From: Flavipsychrobacter stenotrophus
Lineage (GTDB): Bacteria; Bacteroidota; Bacteroidia; Chitinophagales; Chitinophagaceae
DNA length: 16,595 nt
Direction: 5' to 3'
Assembly (NCBI GenBank): GCA_947379685.1
Contig: CANCOG010000039.1
Span: 1-16,595, forward strand
This document shows positions 7,746 through 16,002 of the stretch, one piece after another (the stretch's first letter is position 1; each line of letters starts with the position of its first letter). The notes under the pieces are model-generated. The model saw nothing but the letters and a program-made list of their open reading frames with translations, did not search any database and was not told the DNA's origin. The position numbers and the translations under genes are program-made.

Positions 7746-7770
7746 CCTGCCAGTTACAAAACGCCGTTCG

Positions 7771-10209
7771 ATGAAATTATCTGTATTTTTTACCTTAATT
7801 ATATTTTGTACAATGGTCGGTTACGCCCAAACCGGAGGTATAATTACGGGTAAAGTAATTGATTCGTTGAGTAAAGAACCAATAGAATATGCCACTATTA
7901 CACTTACGGATAAAATGACGGCAAAAGTGGTGAATGGAGCTATTACCGACACAAAGGGCGCATTTGAAATTGCCAACCTGTCTGCCGGCACTTACAAAAT
8001 GACCATTGAATTTATCGGGTACAATAAATTTACTGTTGCAGAACTCAACGTGCCCAATGGCAAAACAGTTTTCACAGGTACTATTTTACTGGCTTCTTCA
8101 ACGCAAACATTGAAGGGCGTGACCGTAACCAGCAGTGCTCCAATAATTGAAAACAAGATCGACAAACTAGTCTATAATGCCGCAAATGATATTACGTCGC
8201 AAGGCGGCCTGGCCCTCGATGTGCTGAAAAAAGTACCCCAGGTAACAGTTGATATTGACGGCAACGTTGAATTGCAGGGAAACTCAAACATCAGGTTCCT
8301 GATCAATGGAAAACCTTCAAGCGTATTTGGCAACAGCGTCGCCGATGCTTTGTCTGCAATACCGGCCAGCCAAATAAAGAGTATTGAAGTGATCACTAGT
8401 CCGGGAGCGCAATATGATGCCCAGGGAACTGGAGGTATTATTAATATTATCCTCAAGGATAACAAGATGAAAGGGATAAATGCCAGCATCAACTTGTCTG
8501 CGGGCACCCGGCTGGAAAATGGTTCCGCTAACCTGAACATGCGTCGTAATAGCTTTGGCGTAAACCTCTACTTCAGCGGTAACGCACAACTTTCTTCCCA
8601 CACTCCGGCGACCCAGAATCGAACATCAGCCGATTCCGCTGGTAACGCCCAGCATCTGCAACAGGATGGGTATACTGATTTTAGACGGAGTGGATATCAA
8701 AGCGGTGCAGGTGTCGACTGGAACATTAATAAAACCAACAATTTAACTGCTTCTTTCAGCTACAATAATTTTGGCAAATGGGGTAAAGGAGTTACAAATA
8801 TTCAAGAGGATTCCGCCGGAACCATGAAAGTCCCCATAGTTCGTCAGTCGTCGAGTAATTTCCATAATGGCTCTTATGACTGGAGTCTGAACTATAAAAA
8901 GGTGTTTAAAATAGAAGGCCAGGAATTGAATGTATTGTACAGTGCCAGTTTCGGAAATCCCCGATCCGATTACGACCAAATAGCAACCTACCTGGGTACA
9001 AGAGCCCCTTTTGCAGGATCAAAAAGCGATAACCCCGGCACCGACAGGGAAACCAATATCTCGGTTGACTATTCTCACCCAATCAGCAAAGATTTTGTTC
9101 TGGAAACAGGAGTGAAGACAGTAATCGAAAATATTATTAGTGCAACAGATGTTGATAACCTCGTACCGGCAACCAACGAATACAAAATTGACAACGGGCA
9201 ATCATACCATTTAAAATATGACAGGAGTATTTACGCGGGTTACCTATCGGCATCATTCCATGCTTCAAAATATCTGAAAATAAAAGCGGGGGCACGATAT
9301 GAACACACAATCACGAAAATCGATTTCCCAAACACCGACATTCCATCCTATAACTCTCTGGTTCCCTCAGTAATTTTTTCGCATGATTTCAAGAGTTCAT
9401 TTATTAAACTGGCCTATTCACGCCGGATAGAACGACCTGACTATACTGACGTTAATCCCTTTCTCAACAGGGCAGACCCATATAACCTAACGACGGGCAA
9501 TCAGAAGTTGCTACCGGAACTCGGCAATAATTTTGAACTGGGCTATAATAAGAGCTTTGGAAAGGGTACTAATATTTATATAGCGGTGATCGAGCGAATC
9601 AATACACAGGACCACAAGCAGCTCACACTTTTTTACCCGCAATATCAGGCTGGTGACACCGTGTTAACCAATGTTTCCGTAACCACCTGGCAAAATACCG
9701 GCACCGAATATAATACCGGAGTGAGCGCATCGGGATCGTGGAATATTAAGGATAAACTGAGTTTACGGTCGAACATAAATATCATGCACCGTTACCTGGC
9801 AACAAGTATCGGCAGTGGCAATATCAATGCCGGGTTACGGGTAAGGTTAAATTTGAATGCTACCTACCAGTTTCCTCATAACCTCATGGCAGAAGCATTT
9901 GGTAATTATAATTCTGCTTCAAATAGTATTCAGGGTCGTTCGCCGCAAAACATATCCTATACCATTGCGTTCAGGAAACAATTCTGGGATAAGAATGCCA
10001 GCATTGGGTGTACTGCGACCAACCTGTTTAATGAATATACGCGTCAGGTTACAACCGTTACCACCGGCGCATATTCCTCCTACAATGTGCGGATGGTACC
10101 TTACCGCTCTTTCGGCATCAGCTTCACTTATAAGTTTGGGAAAATGGAATTCAGGAAAGGAAAAGAGGATGATAGTTTTATGAATAACCAACCAGTGATG
10201 GGTGGTTAG
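7771..10209 (+). CDS. Outer-membrane beta-barrel family protein, TonB-dependent receptor-like
   Basis: An 812-residue outer-membrane protein. It has a signal peptide (1-20, ending VGYAQ), a CarboxypepD_reg-like beta domain (about 23-110, starting IITGKVIDSLSKEPIEYATI) and a plug-like domain (about 115-230). The plug contains LDVLKKVPQVTVD, VELQGNSNIRFLINGKPS and VITSPGAQYDAQGTGGIINI. A long barrel of the OMP_b-brl_3 type follows, with RRIERPDYTDVNPF and NPxL-like family signatures, and ends in an aromatic beta-signal (RSFGISFTYKFGK) plus a short hydrophilic tail. It probably imports or binds an unknown ligand. No SusD-like partner is adjacent, so it is not a standard polysaccharide-utilisation pair. 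The start at 7771 is fixed by the signal peptide and the promoter. Confidence 0.93.
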   Translation: MKLSVFFTLIIFCTMVGYAQTGGIITGKVIDSLSKEPIEYATITLTDKMTAKVVNGAITDTKGAFEIANLSAGTYKMTIEFIGYNKFTVAELNVPNGKTVFTGTILLASSTQTLKGVTVTSSAPIIENKIDKLVYNAANDITSQGGLALDVLKKVPQVTVDIDGNVELQGNSNIRFLINGKPSSVFGNSVADALSAIPASQIKSIEVITSPGAQYDAQGTGGIINIILKDNKMKGINASINLSAGTRLENGSANLNMRRNSFGVNLYFSGNAQLSSHTPATQNRTSADSAGNAQHLQQDGYTDFRRSGYQSGAGVDWNINKTNNLTASFSYNNFGKWGKGVTNIQEDSAGTMKVPIVRQSSSNFHNGSYDWSLNYKKVFKIEGQELNVLYSASFGNPRSDYDQIATYLGTRAPFAGSKSDNPGTDRETNISVDYSHPISKDFVLETGVKTVIENIISATDVDNLVPATNEYKIDNGQSYHLKYDRSIYAGYLSASFHASKYLKIKAGARYEHTITKIDFPNTDIPSYNSLVPSVIFSHDFKSSFIKLAYSRRIERPDYTDVNPFLNRADPYNLTTGNQKLLPELGNNFELGYNKSFGKGTNIYIAVIERINTQDHKQLTLFYPQYQAGDTVLTNVSVTTWQNTGTEYNTGVSASGSWNIKDKLSLRSNINIMHRYLATSIGSGNINAGLRVRLNLNATYQFPHNLMAEAFGNYNSASNSIQGRSPQNISYTIAFRKQFWDKNASIGCTATNLFNEYTRQVTTVTTGAYSSYNVRMVPYRSFGISFTYKFGKMEFRKGKEDDSFMNNQPVMGG

Positions 10210-10212
10210 TTC

Positions 10213-10245
10213 AAGTAAAAAGTAAAAAATAAAAAGTAAAAAAGT
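10213..10245. repeat. A-rich simple repeat (AAAAAGT units)
   Basis: Four imperfect units of roughly AAAAAGT follow four bases after the outer-membrane barrel gene (one unit has AAAAAAT). Short repeats of this kind are common extragenic filler in Bacteroidota; copy number could vary by slippage. No terminator was found beside it. Confidence 0.6.
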
Positions 10246-10378
10246 GTAAATATTATTGTCTAACCGACCATTTCTGGCTGGCTTATTTCCCATGAATTTC
10301 TGTATAGATTCCCGACCCTGATTTCCCAGCCAAGCAATTAAATTGTCGGCCGGCTTAAAAAATGGAACCATTCTAAAT

Positions 10379-10386
10379 TACTTTTG
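10379..10386 (+). promoter_or_regulatory. Bacteroidota -7 promoter element of the NTF2-like gene
   Basis: TACTTTTG matches TAnnTTTG exactly, 22 bases before the ATG at 10409. It rules out the longer in-frame start at 10343, which lies upstream of it. Confidence 0.55.
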
Positions 10387-10408
10387 TCGATATAATATCA
10401 GACATACG

Positions 10409-10846
10409 ATGCAAACTATATTCAAAACCGGCGCGATAGCACTAATATTCATTCTGATCTGCCAGTTTGCAAACGGGCAAAACAAGGATGTAAAAGCCAT
10501 CACCACTCTACTTGCTGCGCAGGTGGAAGAATGGAACAAAGGGCATATTGAAGGCTACATGCATGGCTACTGGGAAAATGACAGCCTGTTGTTTATTGGT
10601 TCAAAAGGGCCCAGATATGGGTATGACATTACCCTTAAAAGATATAAAGAAGCCTACCCTGACACTGCCCACATGGGCAAACTCACATCTACCATAACCC
10701 GGATACAAAAACTATCGGGCAAGTACTACTTTATTGTGGGCAAGTGGGCCTTACAACGAAGCGTGGGCGACGTAAGCGGCAGCTACACATTATTGCTTCA
10801 TAAAATAAAAAAGAAATGGGTGATCATTGCCGACCACAGCAGTTAA
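10409..10846 (+). CDS. Secreted NTF2-like (DUF4440/SnoaL-like) protein
   Basis: A 145-residue exported protein: a signal peptide at about 1-23 (ending CQFANG) followed by one NTF2-like domain. Family marks are the N-terminal helix ending QVEEWNKGHIEGYMHGYWENDSL (about 38-60), the F-GSKG-RYGYD turn (62-73), RYKEAYPDT (78-86), and the closing beta strands YYFIVGKWALQR and GSYTLLLHKIKKKWVIIADHSS. In this superfamily the cone-shaped pocket can be catalytic or only ligand-binding; no catalytic pair is evident, so no reaction can be named. The ATG at 10409 is set by the signal peptide and the promoter. It is a single gene with no visible terminator. Confidence 0.85.
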   Translation: MQTIFKTGAIALIFILICQFANGQNKDVKAITTLLAAQVEEWNKGHIEGYMHGYWENDSLLFIGSKGPRYGYDITLKRYKEAYPDTAHMGKLTSTITRIQKLSGKYYFIVGKWALQRSVGDVSGSYTLLLHKIKKKWVIIADHSS

Positions 10847-11177
10847 ATTATGCTTACCAAAAACAGTGTACTTTGTCTTAGAATACATTCGCAGCAAAGC
10901 AGATTTCGACCACTTCAATTTGATAAATAAAGGAGAGAGAAAGAGGTGGATATTTCACTAAAAAGTAGAAATTGGGCAAAGTTATCTTTATGATACATTT
11001 TTACAATAAACACACCAACAGTGCGTATACAGGGTATCAAAAATAGGGGTCAGTCTCAAAAAGTATATTTTTTCTTCAAAAACTTGCAGTTTCTAAAATA
11101 ATATCAGTATCATTGTACAGTTTTTCTATTTGATACAAACAAACCAACTTTAATATTACAAAATTAAATTGCCTATT
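10847..11177 (+). promoter_or_regulatory. 331-base intergenic region, candidate leader of the T9SS cargo gene
   Basis: AT-rich with no credible open frame. It holds four copies of the 6-mer TGATAC or its complement GTATCA: 10991-10996 (+), 11034-11039 (-), 11107-11112 (-) and 11131-11136 (+). The last two form an inverted pair separated by 18 bases. No exact TAnnTTTG lies near the start codon; TATCTTTA at 10983-10990 is one mismatch away and would give a leader of roughly 180 bases. The leader just before the ATG is A/T-rich without a Shine-Dalgarno. Confidence 0.4.
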
Positions 11178-12476
11178 ATGAAAAGAATGAAGCTACTCTT
11201 CACACTTGCTTTACCTGTACTTCTCCTACAGAATGCACAGGCACAAACCATGTCCAGAATGACTGGTCAGGCGCATTGGTATAACGATGGTGTTATCTTC
11301 GTGCCTTCAGACACTATGGCGTACAGCTATGACAACCCTAACCATGGCGGCGATCTGAATCACACCATGAAGTATACAAGTGCTACCAAGTGGGTATTTA
11401 CTGATACTTCTTTGGCGAACAATCAAAAAATGACCCAGGAGTTTTGGGGAGACGATAACATTAAGAGTACTGTTACACAGAATTGGAATGTTTTCAGTTC
11501 AACATGGGACAATACTTCGAAAATATTGTTCTGGTACAACGGTGACAACACCATGAGTTCAAGTATTTCTCAGGTTTGGGGTGGTTCAGGCTGGAGTAAC
11601 AGTGGTCGTAGTCTTTATGACTACACCTTCACTACTGCAGGCAGCCAAATGTATTCTCATGTATTCCAGCATTGGTTCGGAGCAGATTTCTTCTCTGATT
11701 CTGTAAAAATGTACAGCTATGATGCTATGGGTCGTCTGAAGCAAGAAGTTGATCAGGATTCAGTTGCTGGCAACTGGGTTTATCGTAAGAAATATGATTA
11801 CACTTATGATACCTCAAACAGGATTGCAAGCGTAACTAAGAGCACTTACACAGGTTCTGGTTATACTTCTACCTACAGGTATGAATATACTTATGATGCA
11901 GCTGGTAACAGAGTTCAGACTTTGTATTCTACATGGAACTCTTCTACTTCAGCATGGGATCAGAAGTCACTGCATACTTACAGTGCGTTCACAAGTGCAC
12001 ACCTTCCACAGGTTGATGATTTGACTAACTATGACACATCTTCAGGTGGTTTTTGGTATCCGATCATGCACTACACTTATGCTTACAATGCTTTCAGCCA
12101 GATGACATCCATGACCGGTGAGTCATACAATGTACTTGGTTTCCCTGAGTATGCTTATGGTGACCCACGTGCTAACTATTACTATACTGGTTACAGCGTA
12201 GGTGTTAAGGAACTTAACCCAGCAAACGGCGAAGTTAATGTTTACCCTAACCCAGCACAAGACGTTGTAAACATCAACGTTAAATGGAATGAAGCTCAGG
12301 CTTTCACAGTATCTATCTTCAACATGAATGGCGCAGTTGTTAGGCAATGGGCTGTACCTTCAACATCAACTTACAGTGCAGGTATCCCAGTTGAAAACTT
12401 AGCAACTGGTAGCTACATCGTTAAGATTGCTGGTGGAAAAGATCAGATCACAAGGCAGATAGTAGTAGCTCACTAA
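11178..12476 (+). CDS. T9SS-secreted protein with YD/RHS-like repeats
   Basis: A 432-residue secreted protein. It has a signal peptide (1-23, ending QNAQAQ), a Trp/Tyr/Ser/Thr-rich central region and a C-terminal type A T9SS sorting domain (about 350-432: NVYPNPAQDVVNI, IFNMNGAVVRQW, NLATGSYIVKI). The centre contains YD-repeat-like units at about 178-190 (MYSYDAMGRLKQE), 206-221 (YDYTYDTSNRIASVTK), 235-249 (YEYTYDAAGNRVQTL) and a degenerate one at 297-313. These resemble Rhs/teneurin YD repeats, but the protein has no Rhs core or toxin tip. It should cross the outer membrane by T9SS and be released or anchored. Codon use favours GGT, GCT, TCT and CGT more than neighbouring genes, suggesting high expression. 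I chose the ATG at 11178 over an in-frame TTG at 11169. Function unknown. Confidence 0.9.
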   Translation: MKRMKLLFTLALPVLLLQNAQAQTMSRMTGQAHWYNDGVIFVPSDTMAYSYDNPNHGGDLNHTMKYTSATKWVFTDTSLANNQKMTQEFWGDDNIKSTVTQNWNVFSSTWDNTSKILFWYNGDNTMSSSISQVWGGSGWSNSGRSLYDYTFTTAGSQMYSHVFQHWFGADFFSDSVKMYSYDAMGRLKQEVDQDSVAGNWVYRKKYDYTYDTSNRIASVTKSTYTGSGYTSTYRYEYTYDAAGNRVQTLYSTWNSSTSAWDQKSLHTYSAFTSAHLPQVDDLTNYDTSSGGFWYPIMHYTYAYNAFSQMTSMTGESYNVLGFPEYAYGDPRANYYYTGYSVGVKELNPANGEVNVYPNPAQDVVNINVKWNEAQAFTVSIFNMNGAVVRQWAVPSTSTYSAGIPVENLATGSYIVKIAGGKDQITRQIVVAH

Positions 12477-12496
12477 TATTATACTTTACTTCGGTA

Positions 12497-12534
12497 AATA
12501 AGAAAAGCCCCGCAATTGCGGGGCTTTTCTTATT
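12497..12534. terminator. Strong intrinsic terminator after the T9SS cargo gene
   Basis: Perfect 38-base palindrome centred between 12515 and 12516. The core is GCCCCGCAATTGCGGGGC, flanked by an A-tract on the left and a T-tract on the right, 21 bases after the stop. It is symmetrical, so it can work in both directions. Confidence 0.9.
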
Positions 12535-12672
12535 GTGGTATTCACCATTGGCTCAGTGCAGTATAGACGAAGCAATAGCGCCACCAACTATAGACTGAAA
12601 AAGTGCACCTCGATCACCAATCGTTTTACACCCTCCGGAACAGGCTGGCCACATACGCCTGAAACAAATAAA

Positions 12673-12691
12673 GCCCCGCAAATTGCGGGGC
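12673..12691 (-). terminator. Intrinsic terminator of the threonine aldolase gene
   Basis: GCCCCGCAA-A-TTGCGGGGC, a 9-bp GC-rich stem, followed on the minus strand by TTTATTTG. It lies 33 bases past the aldolase stop. The stem is the same as that of the hairpin at 12497-12534 apart from one extra A in the centre. Confidence 0.8.
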
Positions 12692-12723
12692 CACTATCCA
12701 TAATTTAAGTCTTTGTCAACCAG

Positions 12724-13758
12724 CTAAACTGCTATCTTACTTAGCGCATCTATGGCGCTGGTAAATCGGATAATATCTTCTGGCTGGGTGTCCCAGGAGC
12801 ACATCAGGCGAACCTCATGTGTACTGTCCTTCCAGATATAGAATGGGTTATGCTCTTGTAACGGTTCGTACCAATGGCGGGGAATCTCTGCGAATATTGC
12901 ATTTGCCTGCACGGGGCGGGTAATGACTACCTCAGGGTGTCCGGACAGTGCTTTCAATAATTCCTGAGCCATTGCGTTGGCGTGTGTAGCTGTTTTGCGC
13001 CAGAGCTCTCCTTTCAGCATCGCCTGAAATTGTGTGGCTATGAAGCGCGTCTTCGAAGCCAGTTGCATTACCTGTTTGTGCTTAAAAGCAATATGCTTAT
13101 CCAGGGCCTTATTAAATACAACTACAGCTTCGCCATACATCATTCCGGCCTTGGTACCGCCCAGTGATAAAATATCAACCCCTGCCGTACTACTAATGTC
13201 AGCCAGACTGCAACCCAATGAAGCCGCAGCATTAAAAAACCGAGAACCATCAACATGCAGATACAAGCCATTTGCGTGCGCCAAGTCAGCTATTTCCTTT
13301 ATTTCTCCCGGTGTATATACTGTTCCATACTCGGTGCTTTGGGTAATAGAGATCATCGCTGTTTGGGCATAGTGCACATCGCCCTGGCGTATTAACCGCT
13401 CCTTTATTGCAGCTACGGCCAGTTTACCATTGCTATCCGCTGGAAGCGCAAAAAAACGGCACCCTGTAAAGGTTTCCGGCGCCGAAGATTCATCGCAATA
13501 GATATGAGACGTCTCAGAACAAAGAACTGCGTTGTAAGACTGGGTTGCGCTACTGATGCTCAACACATTTGCCCCCGTTCCATTAAAAACAAAATACACA
13601 GAAACATCACTCCCAAAAACTTCCCTGAATGTGGCTAGGGCCTCAGCAGTGATGTGGTCGGCTCCATAAGACCGGGCATGAGCTGCATTCGCAGCATGGA
13701 GTGCATCCATTACTTCTGGCAACACCCCGGCATAATTATCGCTGGCAAAACTCTTCAT
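12724..13758 (-). CDS. ltaE: Low-specificity L-threonine aldolase
   Basis: PLP-dependent fold-type I enzyme that cleaves L-threonine or allo-threonine to glycine and acetaldehyde; cytoplasmic. The 344 residues are normal. It begins with the family's SFASDNYAGVLPEVMDAL, then has FNGTGANVLS at 58-67 (phosphate-binding turn), SETSHIYCDE at 81-90 (H85 stacks on PLP), LHVDGSRFFNAA at 167-178 (D170 and R173) and the Schiff-base lysine in SLGGTKAG (K203). The C-terminal domain has VRLMCSWDT near the end. It converges with the T9SS cargo gene and is divergent from the gene at 13998. The only promoter hint is TATTTTTA on the minus strand at 13776-13783. The gene symbol follows the family; the exact substrate range cannot be read from sequence. 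Confidence 0.93.
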   Translation of the reverse strand: MKSFASDNYAGVLPEVMDALHAANAAHARSYGADHITAEALATFREVFGSDVSVYFVFNGTGANVLSISSATQSYNAVLCSETSHIYCDESSAPETFTGCRFFALPADSNGKLAVAAIKERLIRQGDVHYAQTAMISITQSTEYGTVYTPGEIKEIADLAHANGLYLHVDGSRFFNAAASLGCSLADISSTAGVDILSLGGTKAGMMYGEAVVVFNKALDKHIAFKHKQVMQLASKTRFIATQFQAMLKGELWRKTATHANAMAQELLKALSGHPEVVITRPVQANAIFAEIPRHWYEPLQEHNPFYIWKDSTHEVRLMCSWDTQPEDIIRFTSAIDALSKIAV

Positions 13759-13997
13759 AATTTAACTTTAGACGCTAAAAATAAGGATTGTCGCATCATT
13801 GTGGTTAAATTGGGAAACAAAAAGTCGCGTGGGGCAAACCCGATCCTCAAAACTCAATATTAAGTTCGTGTTTTGCCTGCAAAAGGAAAAAACGAATTAT
13901 TTAACAATTCTCAAACAGCCCTTAAAGCCCCCATGTTGCTTGAAATTTAATGTGCGCGACCATATCTACTCTAATCTCCGTATCTTAGTGATGAAAA

Positions 13998-14519
13998 ATG
14001 AGACAAATGAAACCCCGGATACTGCAGCTGTTCTTGCTGATATGTAGTTATCCGGCACACGCTCAGCATACTGTAAAACTGCGCAATTTATGGAGCAGGC
14101 CACAAGTACATGTGGTGTTCAATGAATATGTTATCTCATTTACTGTCAGAGATATCAATAAGGCGCTAAAGATCATGCGGGAATCACTCGATAGCAATCA
14201 GTCGCCCACTTGCGGGCTCGACACTGCAGGAAACTATTTTTATGAACTGCTCCCCGGTGTACGCACTGAATATCACCACACAATGCAACCCGTTTTACAA
14301 AATATGGTGGGACCATTCCTGCTTAACAATGGTCATGCCCTGGTTGAAAATAAAAAACACAAGGTCTTGAAAGAAATTACGGTGGACATTGGCCAACCTG
14401 CCTCAGGTGGCCTGGAAATGTATGCAACCTTTTATGACCCAAAAACGAGAACAATGTTATTTTCTGGCAAACTGAATGTTGATATGTACAAGAAAGACCT
14501 TGGCATTGACGATGATTAA
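13998..14519 (+). CDS. Secreted protein of unknown function
   Basis: I do not recognise this 173-residue protein. A signal peptide at about 1-23 (ending CSYPAHAQ) predicts export. The mature part begins with a basic, aromatic stretch (HTVKLRNLWSRPQVHVVF), then a helix-like segment (INKALKIMRESL), a central region with one Cys (SPTCGLDTAGNYFYEL), and beta-rich C-terminal strands (KEITVDIGQ, GLEMYATFYD, RTMLFSGKLNVDMY) with an acidic end. It could be a small beta-sandwich domain. ATGs at 13998 and 14007 are both possible starts and both keep the signal peptide. An imperfect -7 element (TATCTTAG) lies at 13981-13988. It converges with the YceI gene with only 16 bases between stops and no hairpin. 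Confidence 0.8.
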   Translation: MRQMKPRILQLFLLICSYPAHAQHTVKLRNLWSRPQVHVVFNEYVISFTVRDINKALKIMRESLDSNQSPTCGLDTAGNYFYELLPGVRTEYHHTMQPVLQNMVGPFLLNNGHALVENKKHKVLKEITVDIGQPASGGLEMYATFYDPKTRTMLFSGKLNVDMYKKDLGIDDD

Positions 14520-14535
14520 CGCCAGTACATTTGAG

Positions 14536-15102
14536 CTACTTTCTCTTTGTCAATATTTCCAAAAACACAGAAACATCCTGATCAGATTTATCCTCAGGAC
14601 CTACCCCGAAATCTACTCTGTTCAGGCGCAAAAGGCCACGAAATACCAGGCCATCTCCATTGGGTGATGTGCTCGTCGTAAACTGAATTTTTACAGGTAA
14701 CGTAACTCCTTTTAAGGTGAGGTTCCCATTGAGAATAAATACAACGCCACCTACTACATCCTGTTTAACGCTAGTTGATTTTACCCTGATCTCCGGGCAC
14801 CTGACAACATCCAGGTAATCTGCGCTTTTTACTTTGAAATCTGCTGTCTTATCATTGGTTTTCACCGTCGCTGCTCCAACCGTCACATCGAAAGAAGATT
14901 TCTCCGGGTGCCTGGGATCGAAAACAATGGAGCCGCGCAAACTACCAAAACTTCCTTTTACGCTCGATACACCACCCGAGCCCTTACCTACTTTAAATTC
15001 AATTTTCGAGCCTTTGTCTACTGGAATATAAGTTTCACCCCGGGCAATTAACGTAAAAAGGAAGGTCAGGCACAGTAAACTGATATGTTTCAGGTAGCTC
15101 AT
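14536..15102 (-). CDS. YceI-family protein
   Basis: A 188-residue secreted protein of the YceI/lipid-binding lipocalin-like family (PF04264), periplasmic beta-barrels that hold a long isoprenoid or similar lipid. The reaction or partner is unknown for most members. A signal peptide spans about 1-22 (LFTLIARG/E). Family marks are DKGSKIEFKV, VKGSFGSLRGSIVFDPRHPEKSS, VTVGAATVKTNDKTADFKVKSADYLDVVRCPEIRVKS, and then LNGNLTLKGVTLPV. The usual R-D-HL motif before the F/YLDV segment is replaced by TADFKVKSADYLDV, a known type of variation. I chose the ATG at 15102 because the signal peptide starts there; the promoter ends just 5 bases earlier, so the longer frame up to 15246 cannot be the start. It is divergent from the lipoprotein gene at 15258. 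Confidence 0.92.
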   Translation of the reverse strand: MSYLKHISLLCLTFLFTLIARGETYIPVDKGSKIEFKVGKGSGGVSSVKGSFGSLRGSIVFDPRHPEKSSFDVTVGAATVKTNDKTADFKVKSADYLDVVRCPEIRVKSTSVKQDVVGGVVFILNGNLTLKGVTLPVKIQFTTSTSPNGDGLVFRGLLRLNRVDFGVGPEDKSDQDVSVFLEILTKRK

Positions 15103-15107
15103 ATAGG

Positions 15108-15115
15108 CAAAAGTA
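15108..15115 (-). promoter_or_regulatory. Bacteroidota -7 promoter element of the YceI gene
   Basis: On the minus strand TACTTTTG matches TAnnTTTG exactly and ends 5 bases before the ATG at 15102, so the leader should be about two bases or less. Confidence 0.55.
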
Positions 15116-15257
15116 AGCGAGATCATTAAAATAACATGCCTGCAATGCGGTTCTAAGTACAATATATCCCTGAAATGGACAAGAATAAAGGTAATGGCCA
15201 ACATTATGCCTTTTGGAATTGCATGTTTATTTATATTTTTACACAAAACTCGAGAAA

Positions 15258-15788
15258 ATGAAACAACTGCTTTACATTGCCGCTATATGCCTCATCCTTG
15301 CCTCATGTGATAAGAAGGCCCCGGCGCCAATTTTGGCTTTACCTACCACTATTGCCGCAGCCTTTGACAGTATGAATATTTCTACCGATACTTTTTATCA
15401 TGTTGTCATGAAGAGAAATAATGTCTCTGATTCCAGCGCGGTTATCCGGTTCCTTTCCAGTTCAAAATTCACTGAGTACTTTACAACAACAGACACAAAC
15501 GGAATACATTATTGGGATAGCCTGACCTACGTTGCCGGTTCTACCTACTCCGAATATCAGGCGCCAGACCCTGCAAACTATGCGCATACAATAGGTTACA
15601 TTTTTACCGATTACTACCCCATTGGTGGTTCATCAGCCAAGCAAGATACTTTCAATTTCCATAATTACCTTGTACACGATACATTGCATTTGAGCATTGG
15701 CATTCCTCCTACATACTACCTGCCAACTGGTGCATTTAAAGGCCCGCAACCCGATAGCCCGAAGGTGATAGTTACCTTTTATAAATAA
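15258..15788 (+). CDS. Lipoprotein of unknown function
   Basis: A 176-residue protein that begins with a clear lipoprotein signal: hydrophobic stretch YIAAICLILASC with lipobox LASC and lipidated C17, followed by DKKAPAP. It is therefore an envelope lipoprotein, sorted to the inner or outer membrane. The mature part is rich in T, S, Y and P with probable beta strands (TFYHVVMKRN, GIHYWDSLTYVAG, TIGYIFTDYYPIGG, NYLVHDTLHLSIGI, KVIVTFYK). I do not recognise the family; many Bacteroidota secreted lipoproteins look like this. I chose the ATG at 15258 because the signal starts there. The leader just before it is A-rich (GAGAAA). A weak -7-like TATATTTT lies at 15232-15239. It ends in a terminator. 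Confidence 0.85.
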   Translation: MKQLLYIAAICLILASCDKKAPAPILALPTTIAAAFDSMNISTDTFYHVVMKRNNVSDSSAVIRFLSSSKFTEYFTTTDTNGIHYWDSLTYVAGSTYSEYQAPDPANYAHTIGYIFTDYYPIGGSSAKQDTFNFHNYLVHDTLHLSIGIPPTYYLPTGAFKGPQPDSPKVIVTFYK

Positions 15789-15818
15789 AATAGAACACAA
15801 TAAACATAAGCAAAGAAA

Positions 15819-15849
15819 GACCCCGGATTGAGCATCTCGATCCGGGGTC
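15819..15849. terminator. Bidirectional terminator between the lipoprotein gene and the right-edge gene
   Basis: GACCCCGGAT at 15819-15828 pairs with ATCCGGGGTC at 15840-15849; the inner bases also pair (GU, GC, AT, GC), leaving a CAT loop. It is followed by CTTTTATA on the plus strand and TTTCTTTG on the minus strand, so it can end both convergent genes. Confidence 0.85.
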
Positions 15850-16002
15850 CTTTTATATACTTAAATCCCTCCAGACTCAAGTTATGGAATCACGGGTTAT
15901 GTTGGTACAATTGCAACAATGCAGATAACGCGTTCACTTCCACTAATGATTGTTCATCAATATTAATACCTACATTTTCGCGTTCCGGGTTTAACCGAAG
16001 AA

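Noticed and set aside
10275..10332. TGGCTGG/CCAGCCA inverted repeat in the gap before the NTF2-like gene
   Set aside because: The arms are only 7 bases and 44 bases apart, with no T-tract; too weak for a terminator or operator.
9919..10371. 150-codon minus-strand frame over the end of the outer-membrane barrel gene
   Set aside because: Mostly antisense to the barrel's coding sequence; its hydrophobic stretch comes from the A-rich simple repeat read backwards.
11169..11177. TTG start adding three residues to the T9SS cargo protein
   Set aside because: The ATG at 11178 begins a normal signal peptide (MKRMKLLF), so no alternative start is needed.
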